A stretch of DNA of 64,000 nucleotides from Apoderus coryli (lineage: Eukaryota > Arthropoda > Insecta > Coleoptera > Attelabidae): positions 2,604,001 to 2,668,000 of the forward strand of contig OU452198.1 in the NCBI GenBank assembly GCA_911728435.2. Reading direction: 5' to 3'. The notes beneath the pieces are model-generated. The model was given only the letters and a program-made list of their open reading frames with translations, made no database searches and had not been told where the DNA came from. The translations under genes and the position numbers were made by a program. Positions 32,700-43,800 of the stretch are shown piece by piece; the first letter of the stretch is position 1; every line of letters starts with the position of its first letter.

Positions 32700-35170
32700 A
32701 AACTTAGAACAATTCTATGAAGAGCTAGGCAGAACTTTATTACAGACAAAGAAACATGAAACCAACATAATACTCAGAGACTTCAACGCCAAGATTGGGA
32801 AAGGAAAAGAGGAGGACACGGTCGGGGAGTTTGGCCTCGGAAAAATAAATGAGAGAGGAGATAGATTAATCCATTTCTGTAAAGAAAATCAATACAGTAT
32901 CATGAACAGTTTCTTCAAATTACCACCTAGACGACTCTACACGTGGAAATCTCCAGCAGATGGAATTGAGGCTAATATCACAAGAAATCAAATCGATTAC
33001 ATAATTATCAACAAAAATGCAATAAAAGCATGCAAGCCATATCCCGGAGCTGACGTTCCCACCGATCACAATCTTCTCCTAGCAGCCGTAAGAGTAGAGT
33101 TCAAAAGAACAAAAAGAAATACGGAAACAATAATTATTAATGCAGATAAGCTTAAAGAAGAATCCACTAACAACAGAGTGAGGGAGGAAATACATAGACA
33201 CTTGGAAAAAAACCCAATACCATCGACACAGAATCCCGAGGAAAAATGATCCTACATTGAGGAAACATTAACAAGAGTAACAGAAGATCATCTTAAACAG
33301 GAAAAAAGAAAAAAGAACCAACCATGGATGACAGAGGGAATTCTAAAAATGATGGATGAAAGAAGAAGATACAAAGGCAAAAACGAAACAAAATACAAAC
33401 AAATACACAAAAACATCAGAATAAAGATCCAACAAGCCAAAGAAACCTGGCTAAGTGAAAGATGTCAAGAAAGAGTTGGAGCAAAAACACGACACCTTCA
33501 ATTTACACAAAAAAGTAAAGAAGCCGCTGGAATATGGAAACAAACACCTGTATCTTTCGTAGAGGACAAACATGGGAACCCTCTACTCAACATAGAAGAG
33601 CAAATAGCCAGATGGAAAGAATACGTGAAAGAGATGTTTCAAGACCAGGGAAGAGAAGACATTGGTAAGCAGGAGGCAGCGACTGGACTTTATATCACAA
33701 AGGACGAAATTACCAGAGCAGCAAAGCAGCTAAAGAACAGAAAAGCTGTTGGAGAAGATAATATACCAATTGAGACAATAAAATTACTACTAGACGAACA
33801 CATCGAAGTAGTAGAAGATCTATTTAATAAAATATATGAAACAGGTATAATACCAGAAGAATGGCTGACATCGATATTTGTACCAATACCAAAAAAGAGA
33901 AACTCCAAGAAATGTGAAGAACATAGGATTATAAGCCTGATGAATCATGTGCTCAAATTTTTCCTTCGAATAATACATAATAGAATATACAGTAAATTAG
34001 ACGAACATACTGGTCAAAATCAATTTGGTTTTAAGAATGGCTTCGGAACAAGAGAAGCACTTTTTTCAATACGAGTATTAATTGAAAGATGTAGAGATGT
34101 CGATACTGATGTGTACTTGTGTTTTATTGATTTTCAAAAGGCTTTTGACCTGGTGAAACATGATAAACTAATGAACATCTTAAGGTCATGTAACATAGAC
34201 GATAAGGATTTAAGGATTATTTCAAACCTCTATCAGGAACAAAAGGCCAAAATTAGAATAAAAAGAAAACATCTGGAAAAATTAATATCGAGAGGGGAGT
34301 AAGACAGTAAGACCCATACTATTTAACGTTTACTCGGAGGAGATATTTAAAAAAGCTCTGGAAGACACCTCAGATGGCATAATTATAAATGGACAATGTA
34401 TCAACAACCTGCGATATGCTGATGACACGGTCATTCTGGCAGATAGTGCTGAAGCACTACAACGTCTAATGGAGAGGATAACGGCAGCCAGCGAAGAATT
34501 TGGAATGAAACTAAATACACAGAAAACAAAAGCGATGATCATCAGCAAACACCAGAACAGAACGGTGAAGATCAAGGTTAACGGAAAAGATCTGGAAAAA
34601 GTAACAAGAATAACTTACCTTGGAAGCAATCTTGATGAAACTTGGGACCACTCACTAGAGATAAGAACACGTCTAGAAAAAGCACGTACAGTATTTTACA
34701 AAATGCAAAAAGTCCTATGTAGTCGCCAGCTGAATCTTTCATTGAGAGCTCGAATACTTAAGTGCTATGTTTTCTCTACTTTACTCTACGGTGTTGAAGC
34801 CTGGACAATGACAGAGGCAACACAAAAAAGAATCCTAGCATTTGAACTCTGGTGTTACCGAAAAATGCTCAGAATATCCTACATGAGTCATACGACAAAC
34901 GAGGAAGTCTTGCGGAGAATGAACAAAGAAAAAGAGCTCATGATCCTCATAAAGAAACGAAAAACACAATATTTTGGCCACATCATGAAAAATGAAAAAT
35001 ACGAACTGCTCCAACTTATAATTGAAGGCAAAATCAATAGCAAAAGGGGACCAGGAAGAAGACGCAACTCATGGCTTAAAAACCTACGACAATGGACAAA
35101 TATGACAGGTGGGCAAATGTAATAGCCAACGTCCTTAAGGATAAGGCACCATAAGAAGAAGAAGAGATAT
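32700..35170 (+). pseudogene. Near full-length LINE with endonuclease and YADD reverse transcriptase (RTE-like)
   Basis: The endonuclease half begins in frame near 32700 (RDFNAKIGKGK; the usual G of GDFN is R) and has QIDYIIINK and VPTDHNLLLA, ending at a TGA at 33247. The reverse transcriptase frame 33328-34302 has KNRKAVGEDNIPIETIK, QNQFGFKNGFGTREA and YLCFIDFQKAFDLVKH, and is broken at the GVRQ motif near 34305 by a small deletion. The frame then resumes with NLRYADDTVILADS, LNTQKTKAMII, YLGSNLDETW and KRKTQYFGHIMKNEKYELL up to a stop at 35120. The 3' end is CACCATAAGAAGAAGAAG. The group is inferred from motif style. Confidence 0.8.
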
Positions 35171-35747
35171 TTTAAATTGTCACTATGAGATGAGTATTCG
35201 TTTCGAAATCGAACAACAACAAAGTGATCAGAAGTGCCAGTGAGTTTAGCCTGATTTGTGTCCAACGCAGTTAATATTTTAAGCAATGCACCTTGTAGAA
35301 AAGCTAAACTACGCTGTATCTGACTAAGATTAATACCACAACAATAATATTCCAAATGTTTTTAGAATGGGAAAGTCTATTTGGTTATTTATATGATTCT
35401 CAATCATATTGTATATGAGAACTCGTAAATATTTAATGTTAGATATACCGCCGCCATTCATACACACAGCAACACTGAATTATACTCAAAACCGAGAACG
35501 TAAAACAAATTAGTTAATTTATTTTAATTACCCAATACCTTTAAGTGTTTTCGGTAGTAAACTGACGTTTTCTGTTTTATGACTGTGGACTGAGACTATA
35601 TAATATATTTGCATTATATTGCAGTCTGTCATTTTACTGATGCTGGTCATATTGTGCATAATACATGAAAGTTGTAAATAATTTCTACTGTTACAGATGG
35701 TCAGGTCTGGAGCCTTTAGAATCGTGACACCGAAGATCTCGACTAGA
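35171..35747. other. No gene seen
   Basis: The minus-strand open frame that crosses the LINE end (34888-35355) is an antisense shadow. Confidence 0.45.
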
Positions 35748-36100
35748 CCTATAATAATAATAATAATAATAATAAAGGCCTTTATTGAGGATACAAAAAA
35801 AACAATTATAAATATAATATAACAAAAATTATAGTGTGATTCTTTTTTTCATTTTCCCAAAAACAAGTTTATATCCCCAAAGGGCGGGATTCAGTGCTAC
35901 TAGGTAGCCGCCTGTTCAGCTAACCCAAATTATCCTAAACGAACTTAACCTAAGAACATTAGACAATCACATAAGGCAAATCTTAACTTAATCTAAAATT
36001 TCTTACTTTAGACCAGGGTCGATAATTTTAAAAATGGTAAAAAGTGAACAAAAAGTATAGTAGGATGATATCCATTAGAAAAGGTAGAGAATATACGAGT
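35748..36100 (-). mobile_element. LINE 3' UTR, minus strand
   Basis: An AAT repeat at 35748-35776, followed by AAAGGCCTTTATTGAGG, is the antisense of an ATT-tailed LINE 3' end. The body includes GGGCGGGATTCAGTGCTACT and CAGCTAACCCAAATT, shared with 30265-30460. No coding sequence follows, so the copy is 5'-truncated. Confidence 0.55.
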
Positions 36101-36299
36101 ATATTGGGTATATGCTCGAGTTGCAGCGTTGCCTATTTTTGCTAAATTATAGATGAAAACGCTTTGAAGCCCGCTTCATCAAGAAACGCAGCAATAAATT
36201 TGAGCTTAAACGAAGTATGCAGCTGTCAAATCTGTTGACGTACCAAGTCAAATTTATTTTGGTAAAAAAAGTGGTTTCAAATATTTTGCGAGTTCGGTA

Positions 36300-37228
36300 T
36301 TCGTGTAAAATAAAATAAACTGTTGCCCTCGAGGCACAAATAGCTCTTCATATTTAAGTGTAAAAGTAATAATTTTATGACCCAAAAGTCATTTATTATT
36401 CCGTATTTCGAATAAGTTTAGGAAGTATATATTTTTTTATTTTGACCCCTTTTACAATATTTACGAAAGCCTATGAAAACAAGTTTTTTATAACACATTT
36501 TATAGGTTATATTCTATCAAAGCTATAAATAACTAGTTAATATTTCTGCTATGTTTAAGAAATACATTTTTTTTCTAACCTTTCTACCCCATTTTACACT
36601 TTTTTCGAATGTCAATGTGGTCTAATTGTTTAGGTTAAATATTTTAGGTTATATTTAATTAAACGTACAAAAAATTATTGTATATTTTGCATAAGTTTAA
36701 GAACTATGATTTTTTTAATTTTTAAACCCCTTGCCTACGCTCAATGTTAATCACCACCTATAAATATCGTGTAGTATTTTCGTACCAAATGTGGTTAAAA
36801 TCCGTTAAGTGGTTTTTGAGTTAGCACGGATACAAATTTTTTCTGACCCTTTTATGCAATTTTCACGGACGCCTATGGTACATTAATTTTTGTCGTGTAT
36901 TTTTAATACCAATTTAACTAGTTAAATATAAAAAAAAAATTACATTTTAAATATTTTTTTATTTTACCCCCTTTTCTACTATTTCGAACGCCTATGTAAA
37001 TAAAAATGGTATGCTGCATTTTGTAGGTTATCTTATATCAAAGCTATATATAATTAGCCAATTTTTCTGATATATTTGGGAAGCATTTTTTTTTTCGAGC
37101 TCCTTGCCATGTCCTATAATATTTTTGTACCAAATTTGGTTAAAATCTGTTAAGTGGTTTTTGCGTTTTCGTGGATACAGACAGACAGACACACTGACAG
37201 ACAGACATTTTTTTAAAACTACTTATTT
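36300..37228 (-). repeat. Family A repeat, inverted copy 3
   Basis: The complement of the 17605-19930 order: the CTCGAGGCAC end at 36330, ~140-bp units with AACGCCTATG cores, then the CTGTCTGTCTG end near 37190. It continues beyond the fold-back insertion at 39105 (CATTTTAAAC-type complement, AAACAAGTATTTCCGGTGAA). The segment around 36840-36880 is the uninterrupted version of the site where the heat shock pseudogene sits in copy 2. Confidence 0.85.
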
Positions 37229-37353
37229 TATTTTCTAAAGTAATCCATATTCAACGTGGAGTGGAATCAATATAAGTATAAATAAAGACGTCTGCTCCAC
37301 AAAATCCAAATATATATATATACGTTCAATCTTCTATAAATTGGTTAACATTT

Positions 37354-37396
37354 ACCAGACATGTTTCGGAACAATAATTGTTCCATCATCAGTGGC
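37354..37396 (-). ncRNA. Hammerhead-like motif, element 1 left arm
   Basis: On the minus strand: GCCA, CTGATGA, extra T, seven-pair stem II (GGAACAA with TTGTTCC), GAAAC, ATGTC, TGGT. Stem I is GCCA with TGGT (one G-T wobble). The cleavage triplet would be GTC. Confidence 0.55.
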
Positions 37397-37567
37397 ACAT
37401 TATAAATTTTTCGAAATGCGAGAGGCCGAACATTTACATATGCATCCTATGGAAAGTTTTTCATATTAAGGGGTTATATAATTGATGTATTTTTATTCAA
37501 ATCTAACCCCTTACTATAAAAAACTTTCCATAGGATGCATATGTAAATGTTCGGCCTCTCGCATTTC

Positions 37568-37610
37568 GCCACTGATGATGGAACAATTATTGTTCCGAAA
37601 CATGTCTGGC
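37568..37610 (+). ncRNA. Hammerhead-like motif, element 1 right arm
   Basis: GCCA at 37568-37571, CTGATGA at 37572-37578, extra T at 37579, stem II 37580-37586 with 37590-37596 (seven pairs, TTA loop), GAAA at 37597-37600, palindromic ACATGT (37600-37605) able to form a minimal or dimeric stem III, C17-like C at 37606, and TGGC at 37607-37610 closing stem I. This is the order of a type I hammerhead. The unpaired T between box and stem II is non-canonical. Confidence 0.6.
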
Positions 37611-37647
37611 AAATGTTAACCAATTTATAGAAGATTGAACGTATATA

Positions 37648-39051
37648 CGAGGCATGTTTTTTAAGTAAGTACCGTTTTGGAATTAAAAAAAGACGTGCAA
37701 AGATATCGCAATAATTTTATTTTTACATGAAAGCCTGTACCCTAATCTACTTTTCTACATAATTTCCGTGAATATTGAGGCACTTGTCATAACGTGGCAC
37801 CAGTTTTTGAATACCCTCCTCATAAAATTCTGCCGCCTGACTTGTTAACCACTGTATCACAAATGTTTTGACTTCGTTATCGTCTTGAAGACGCTGACCA
37901 CCCAGGTGTTTCTTCAAGTGCAGGAACAAATGGTAGTCGGTGGGCGCCAGATCAGGGCTGTATGGAGGATGATCTAGAGTTTCCCATTTAAAAGATTTGA
38001 TGAGATCTTTGGTCCGATTAGCCACATGTGGACGGGCATTGTCATGCAGCAAAACGATACCCTTACTCAACTTGCCACGTCTTTTGTTCTGGATTGCACG
38101 ACGCAGATTGTTCAATGTCTCACAATAAGACGCTGCATTGATTGTCTCATTACGAGGCAGAAAATCCACTAGCAATACTCCTTTTCTGTCCCAAAAAACT
38201 GTGCACATGATTTTCCGGGCAGAAATTGTTACAGTCCAGAACAAAAGACGTGGCAAGTTGAGTAAGGGTATCGTTTTGCTGCATGACAATGCCCGTCCAC
38301 ATTGCTTAAACTTCACTCTTTTGGGTGATGATGAATTTCGCCATTCCATGGATTGTTGTTTCGATTCTGGTGTGACGTAGGCCACCCATGTTTCGTCACC
38401 AGTAACAATTTGGTCTAAAAAATCTTCACCTTCATTGTGGTACCGCTCAAGGAAAGTTAAGGCACTGCCTAAACGTTGAGTTTTGTGCAAATCCGTCAAC
38501 ATTTTTGGAACCCAACGTGAACACAATTTCCGGTAATTCAAGTTCTCGGTCACAATGCGATACAAAACACTACGAGAATATTGAGGAAAGCAGTCGCACA
38601 TTGATGAAATTGTAAAGCGTCTGTTTTCTCTCATCTTTTCCTCCACTTTCTGCACCAAATCTTCATTAACGACCGAAGGACGCCCACTCCGTTCTTCATC
38701 ATGCACATTTGTGCTGCCATCTTTAAATGCTCTCACCCATTTCCTTACCATTCCGTCACTCATAATGTTTTGTCCGTAAACTTCACAGATCTCACGATGA
38801 ATATCGATCGGTTTTACGCCTTTAGCAATAAGAAATCGTATAACAGCCAGTACTTCACAATCGGCGGGACTCACGATTGTCGGAGGCATCTTAAACACTC
38901 AGTAAACAACATATACAATGAGGAATCAGACTGTAATGGCGGCAGTGCGTAGACAAGAGATGTAGGTAACCAGCGCGCATGCGCGGAACGCCGACCGTAG
39001 CGCTGCGGCGGCGGAATCGCAAAACGGTACTTACTAAAAAAACGTGCCTCG
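37648..39051 (-). mobile_element. Mariner element, copy 1 (CGAGGCATG family)
   Basis: 1404 bp between TA duplicates (37646-37647, 39052-39053). Terminal inverted repeats begin CGAGGCATGTTTTTTAAGTA on the left and CGAGGCACGTTTTTTTAGTA on the right in complement. It encodes one transposase on the minus strand with UTRs of about 100 and 160 bp. It is inserted in the right arm of fold-back element 1. Confidence 0.95.
37747..38889 (-). CDS. Mariner transposase with a 24-residue internal insertion
   Basis: 380 codons from ATG at 38889. Residues 1-110 form the paired helix-turn-helix DNA-binding region, with GRP linker-like residues near 70. The WVPKML signature is at 126-131. The catalytic triad is complete: D165 (TGDETWV), D283 (LLHDNARPH) and D318 (APTDYHLF), with 34 residues between the last two, hence the DD34D mariner class, cut-and-paste transposition at TA. 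Residues 197-220 have no counterpart in the sister copies. They are the in-frame translation of an inverted copy of the DNA encoding residues about 265-288. The reading frame is open throughout, but the insertion lies in the catalytic domain and probably impairs folding. Confidence 0.9.
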   Translation of the reverse strand: MPPTIVSPADCEVLAVIRFLIAKGVKPIDIHREICEVYGQNIMSDGMVRKWVRAFKDGSTNVHDEERSGRPSVVNEDLVQKVEEKMRENRRFTISSMCDCFPQYSRSVLYRIVTENLNYRKLCSRWVPKMLTDLHKTQRLGSALTFLERYHNEGEDFLDQIVTGDETWVAYVTPESKQQSMEWRNSSSPKRVKFKQCGRALSCSKTIPLLNLPRLLFWTVTISARKIMCTVFWDRKGVLLVDFLPRNETINAASYCETLNNLRRAIQNKRRGKLSKGIVLLHDNARPHVANRTKDLIKSFKWETLDHPPYSPDLAPTDYHLFLHLKKHLGGQRLQDDNEVKTFVIQWLTSQAAEFYEEGIQKLVPRYDKCLNIHGNYVEK

Positions 39052-39104
39052 TATATATTTGGATTTTGTGGAGCAGACGTCTTTTATTTATATACTACTT
39101 ATTT

Positions 39105-39205
39105 ATGTTTAAAATGAGCAAAAACAAGTATTTCCGGTGAAATAAAAAAAAAATTCATATGGAGAGCTAATAAGTTGCAATAATTTAAACTTTGAAACTT
39201 GTATA
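39105..39205 (-). repeat. Family A continuation right of fold-back element 1
   Basis: TGTTTAAAATGAGCAAAAAC and AAGTATTTCCGGTGAAAT are the complement of the start of copy 2 near 17605-17640, confirming that element 1 split a family A copy. Confidence 0.7.
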
Positions 39206-39320
39206 AATTAATTTATGTTCTGAAGTAATCCATCGATCGAGGAGTGAATGTTGTTGTTTGAATAAAAGACGTCTACTCCACAAAAAATCTTTATATATAC
39301 GTTGAAACTGTTTATGATTC

Positions 39321-39360
39321 GCCAGACATGTTTCGGACTACAACGTCCATCATCAGTGGC
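39321..39360 (-). ncRNA. Hammerhead-like motif, element 2 left arm
   Basis: Minus strand: GCCA, CTGATGA, extra T, stem II GGAC with GTCC around a six-nt loop, GAAAC, ATGTC, TGGC. Stem I GCCA/TGGC is fully paired. Identical to the opposite arm. Confidence 0.6.
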
Positions 39361-39769
39361 TAAGGAACCTTATATAATTCGGTTAGATGAGGGGGTTAAA
39401 CTTCATATGAACTTAGAATAGGGTACTTTTACATTGATCTTCAATTTAAACGTCTATATAAAAAAACGTAAAATTAAAGATGAAGAGAAAAGAAAAACAC
39501 AAACAAACAAATGTTGAAATGAAACACAAATTTAAATTTTAAATACCTATATATTTTATTTTTTATTATGCTCAATTTCTAAAAAACAAATTTCCATAAA
39601 ATGGTAAGACTCCTACTAATTTAATATTATTACATCATATTTTAATTTAAGTCATTATTTTACAGACATTATATAGACGTTTAAATTGAAGATCAATGTA
39701 AAAGTACCCTATTCTAAGTTCATATGAAGTTTAACCCCCTCATCTAACCGAATTATATAAGGTTCCTTA

Positions 39770-39809
39770 GCCACTGATGATGGACGTTGTAGTCCGAAAC
39801 ATGTCTGGC
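39770..39809 (+). ncRNA. Hammerhead-like motif, element 2 right arm
   Basis: GCCA 39770-39773, CTGATGA 39774-39780, extra T 39781, stem II 39782-39785 with 39792-39795, GAAA 39796-39799, C39800, GTC 39803-39805, TGGC 39806-39809. Stem II differs in sequence and length from element 1 but is still paired, which is compensatory support for the fold. Confidence 0.6.
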
Positions 39810-39886
39810 GAATCATAAACAGTTTCAACGTATATATAAAGATTTTTTGTGGAGTAGACGTCTTTTATTCAAACAATTAATTTATG

Positions 39887-40288
39887 GTTTAAATTTTATC
39901 TGGAGAAAAACAATTACACAAGAAAATAAGATCAGAAACTTTTCTATTCTACGCTTCCTCGACATGTCAGTTGCCAATTTGGAGAGGAGCCAAAAAATCA
40001 AGAATTTTCTTGGCCATGTCAAAAGCTAAACTTTTTGGCACACTTTGTATGATATTTAAACTTTTAATCAACCATGTACTAATTATTAGCTATATAGAAA
40101 TAATTCAATAAAAATATTATATTATTATAGCAATTATTAATAATATTGTTCTTACAAAATGGCATTGAATTAAAACGATTAGGATCATAAATTTTACTAT
40201 TTGATGTATATTATTTATTTTTTCTAAAAACCACAATATAAATAACTATCTGCATAACGTAATATCGATTTTTGTATTTATCAGAAAT
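39887..40288. other. No gene seen
   Basis: AT-rich gap between fold-back element 2 and the LTR retrotransposon. Confidence 0.5.
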
Positions 40289-40292
40289 ACAT

Positions 40293-40754
40293 TGTGACAG
40301 AATCTTTTTCAGGGATGGTGTTCGGGCGATTTAACAAATTTTTACCGAGCAAAACTTCTTTTAATTGTTTATAAAATTTGTAACACATACAAGCACTGCA
40401 ATAAAATTGTTTACATTAGTTATACAACAATAATAATAATCAATACAATATCTCACCTGTCCCTAAGCTTTCTACAGTTCAAATTAATAATATTTATTAC
40501 CAAAGAAATTTGCCAATAGTGGACAGTGTGCATGGATTAATGAATAGAACAAATTATATTAAATCGCAAAAATAGAAATGTAGGTAGATAAAATAGTTAA
40601 ATAAAAAATATATTTCTCATTTAACACTCTGTGAGCCATCTATTGGATATTTATAAAAATATAATACTTTAGTATTATAGAAAAGCAACAATTTATTTAG
40701 AGGTATTCAAATAAAGCACAGGACAGGAGTAGGATATTAAGTGTATCTGTTACA
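40293..40754 (-). repeat. 3' LTR of the Ty3/Gypsy element
   Basis: 462 bp. In element sense it starts TGTAACAG and ends CTGTCACA, short inverted termini. Identical to the 5' LTR at an offset of 4920. Confidence 0.95.
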
Positions 40755-40774
40755 ACATGCCCCCAAAAGTTTTT
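40755..40774 (-). promoter_or_regulatory. Polypurine tract region
   Basis: In element sense AAAAACTTTTGGGGGCATGT lies directly before the 3' LTR. The GGGGG run is the likely plus-strand primer. Confidence 0.7.
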
Positions 40775-40813
40775 CGAATTCAGACTATTAATAATATCGA
40801 TGAGACAAAACTT

Positions 40814-43800
40814 TCAATCTGTTTCACCCGGTAAGTAATATTTTTTTAAATGGCTAGCGTGAAATGTCCCACGCTCTTGTTGATCTTGTACATTCACCAA
40901 GACATACGTATCAAAACTAACCTTTTTTTTCACCCGATATGGGCCTTCAAAAAGCAATAATAATTTTTTCGTTTCTGAGGTAAGCGCAGATGAAAGAGTA
41001 TTTGCTTTCAAAAGTACCAGTTCGTCTTTTTCAAAACCATGATATGGTCGAGAAGGATAGCGCAATTTTCTTCTCTCTGCTTTCCCTAACAAAGTTTCCT
41101 TTGCTAAAATTAGCTTCACACCCAAACCGACATCATCACCAGAATCAGGAGGTTTTAAGGTAGCAGGTAACAAGTTGGGTTTACTATGACCAAATTGCAA
41201 TTCAGTAGGACAAAACCCCGTCGATTCGTGTACAACAGAATTTATCAAATTCTCAAAATGTTTCAATTCATAGGCCCAACGTGTATGTTGAGAAAAACAG
41301 TAAGTTCGACCTAACCTACCTATTTCCCGCATTACCCGCTCGGAACTATTTGATTGGGGATGACGCACCGAATTATGTACAACCTGTATATCCAAAGCAG
41401 TCAAAGTTTTCAACCACAACTTAGATGTAAATTGGGTACCGTGATCAGCTAAAATCTTTTTGGGTCTGCCTACCTCTGGGAAATAATTTAAAACTAAACG
41501 ATTTAGACAAGAGCGAGTTGTCGCATTTTTTAAAGCATAAAACCTAACATACTTCGAAAAAACGTCTAACACTACAAAAATGTACTGAACCCCAGCTCTA
41601 CTCTTCGGTAAAGGACCGTACAGATCGACAGCAATTAATTCATTTATATTTTCTGGTATTATAGGATTTATTGGAGGCTTCGGCAACACTGCACACTTTG
41701 ACCTTTGGCATATGTCACATGAGCGTAACACTTTTTTTATATCGGGGTACATATTTGACCACCAAACTTCATTTTTCAGAGAACACCAGGTCTTATACGC
41801 TCCGAAATGACCAATGGATTCATGAAATCGTTCGCAAAATTCCAAAGTCAAAGACTTCGGAATACATAATAAGTAAGGTCTATCAATCTCTTGACGATAA
41901 TATAGAACATCATTATGCAGTACAAAACGTGCTTGCAGCTTTGCATTAATGGCCAAGCTTTCAATAATGCTATTAAGCTTCGTATCCGATCTTTGGAAAG
42001 GTTTTATATTGCTAATTTTTTTTAAAAAATCAGAAGACAACTTTAAACCTGTTAATATTTTAAAACATTTTTCCTTTGGAGTGGGTAACCTTCCATTAGA
42101 AAATCTCGACAGCGAATCAGCAATAACATTCTTTGTTCCCGGAATGTGTTTAATTTCAAAGTCATACTCCTGAATTGACAAAGCCCATCGAGTTACTCGC
42201 GGGGAAAGAAGGCGACACGTTAGTAAATATGTTAATGCTCGATTGTCAGTATACAGAGTAAAATGCCTACCCAACAAATATATTCGCCATCTGTCCAGTG
42301 CAAAAAGGGCCGCCAATATTTCCTTTTCATTACTGCTATATCTAACTTCACGGGGAAGTAACATCCTACTAGCCCAGGCTACCACTTTGCGTTGGTCATC
42401 AACTAATTGAAATAGTTGAGCCCCTACCGCCACGTCACTGGCATCAACTTCCACATGCCATGGTAGATTTAAATTAGGGTGATATAGCAATGTAGCTTGT
42501 TGTAAACATTTTTTTATATTTAAAAAAGCGTCATTTTCATTAGAACCCCATCTCCACTTAACAGACTTTCTCAATAGGCCTGTCAGAGGCTCACAAAGCG
42601 CCGAGAAACGTGGACAGAAAACTCTATCAAAATTACAGAGACCCAAGAAGCGTTGAAGTTCTTTCACATTCTGCGGTACGCTATAATCACTTATAGCTTG
42701 AACGCGATCTTGATTTGGTTTTATACCTTCCGCTGTAAATACATAACCCACAAAATCTAATTCCTTTTTGAAAAAATTACATTTTTTTAACCGTAACTTC
42801 AGACCCGCCTCATTAAATCTCTGAAATATTTCACTCAAATGTACGAGGTGCTCTTCAAAACTACTAGACATCACCAATATATCGTCTACATAGGCGACCA
42901 TAAAACTCTTAAATTCAGGACCAAAAATGGTGTCTATACAACGTGTAAAAGAAGATACAGCTGTCGCTATGCCAAAAGGTAGTACTTTAAACTGATATGT
43001 TTTTCCATTTATCATAAAACCCGTATACTTCCTAGATTTTAAAGTCAAGGGTATTTGCCAGTAGCCACAAGTTAAATCTAACGTCGACATATATTTAACC
43101 GACGACATCGTTAAAATAATTTCCTCTATAGGCTTGGGCATTTCATGATCTCGGACCATTAATTTGTTCAAATATCTAGCATCTAAGCAAATTCGAACTG
43201 AATTGTCTTTCTTAACGCAAGTTTTAATGGGAGACACGTAAGGAGTAGATGCGCGTTCAATTATTCCCCAACTCTCCATATCTTGAATTGTTTTCTCTAC
43301 AGCATCACGGTGTGCCATAGGTATCGGATAGGGTTTTATAAAAAAAGTTTTATCCTCTACTAAATTTATTTCATGATAGTACCTATCAGTTAGCCCCGGT
43401 ATATTCGAAAATGTACTACAATTTGCAAACAGAAACGATGTGAATATATCTTTTTCTTCCTGCGATAAAATTGATTCTTTTAAATCCACTGAAAAATCAC
43501 TCTCCGTGATATATTCACTTAAAATATCCTTATCACAAGAGATAACGTTAACTGATGGCGAGTCGGGTGTGTTAAATTCATGAAAAAAGTGTCGCTCAGA
43601 TATTTGTATTATTTCATTATCTACAGAACATAAAATTTGTCTATTTGCTAAATCAATTTTTGCATTAATTGAACGTAAAAAATCAACTCCCAAAATTATT
43701 GGATAAACTAAATCGGGTATTACCAAAAATTCGTGCTCAAAATATTTATGCCCTAAACTAAACTTAATAAGACATTGACCTTGAACTTTTCTTTGTTTAG

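Larger units (their letters stand above)
37229..39093. mobile_element. Fold-back element 1 with hammerhead-like arms, split by a mariner
   Basis: Flanked by an 11-bp direct repeat ACTACTTATTT (37218-37228 and 39094-39104). Family A at 17640-17660 gives the empty site. The element has a ~60-nt asymmetric head (AAAGTAATCCAT...GGAGTG), then long inverted arms whose outer ends are AAAGACGTCTGCTCCAC and GTGGAGCAGACGTCTTT. Each arm holds a hammerhead-like motif. A mariner occupies 37648-39051; without it the element is about 460 bp. There is no ORF. An 11-12-bp duplication and terminal hammerheads fit a non-autonomous Penelope-like element, but this is inference. Confidence 0.8.
39218..39874. mobile_element. 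Fold-back element 2 with hammerhead-like arms
   Basis: 657 bp flanked by the 12-bp direct repeat AATTAATTTATG (39206-39217 and 39875-39886). The head CTGAAGTAATCCAT...GAGTG matches that of element 1. The arms GTTTGAATAAAAGACGTCT and the complement at 39850-39874 are perfect over the termini. The inner arms (39361-39460 and 39675-39769) are also inverted copies around an AT-rich centre of about 200 bp. No ORF. The same organisation as element 1 with different inner sequence shows two independent members of one family. Confidence 0.85.

Noticed and set aside
37747..38898. Start of the copy 1 transposase at 38898
   Set aside because: The codon there is GTG; the ATG at 38889 matches the start kept in copy 3.
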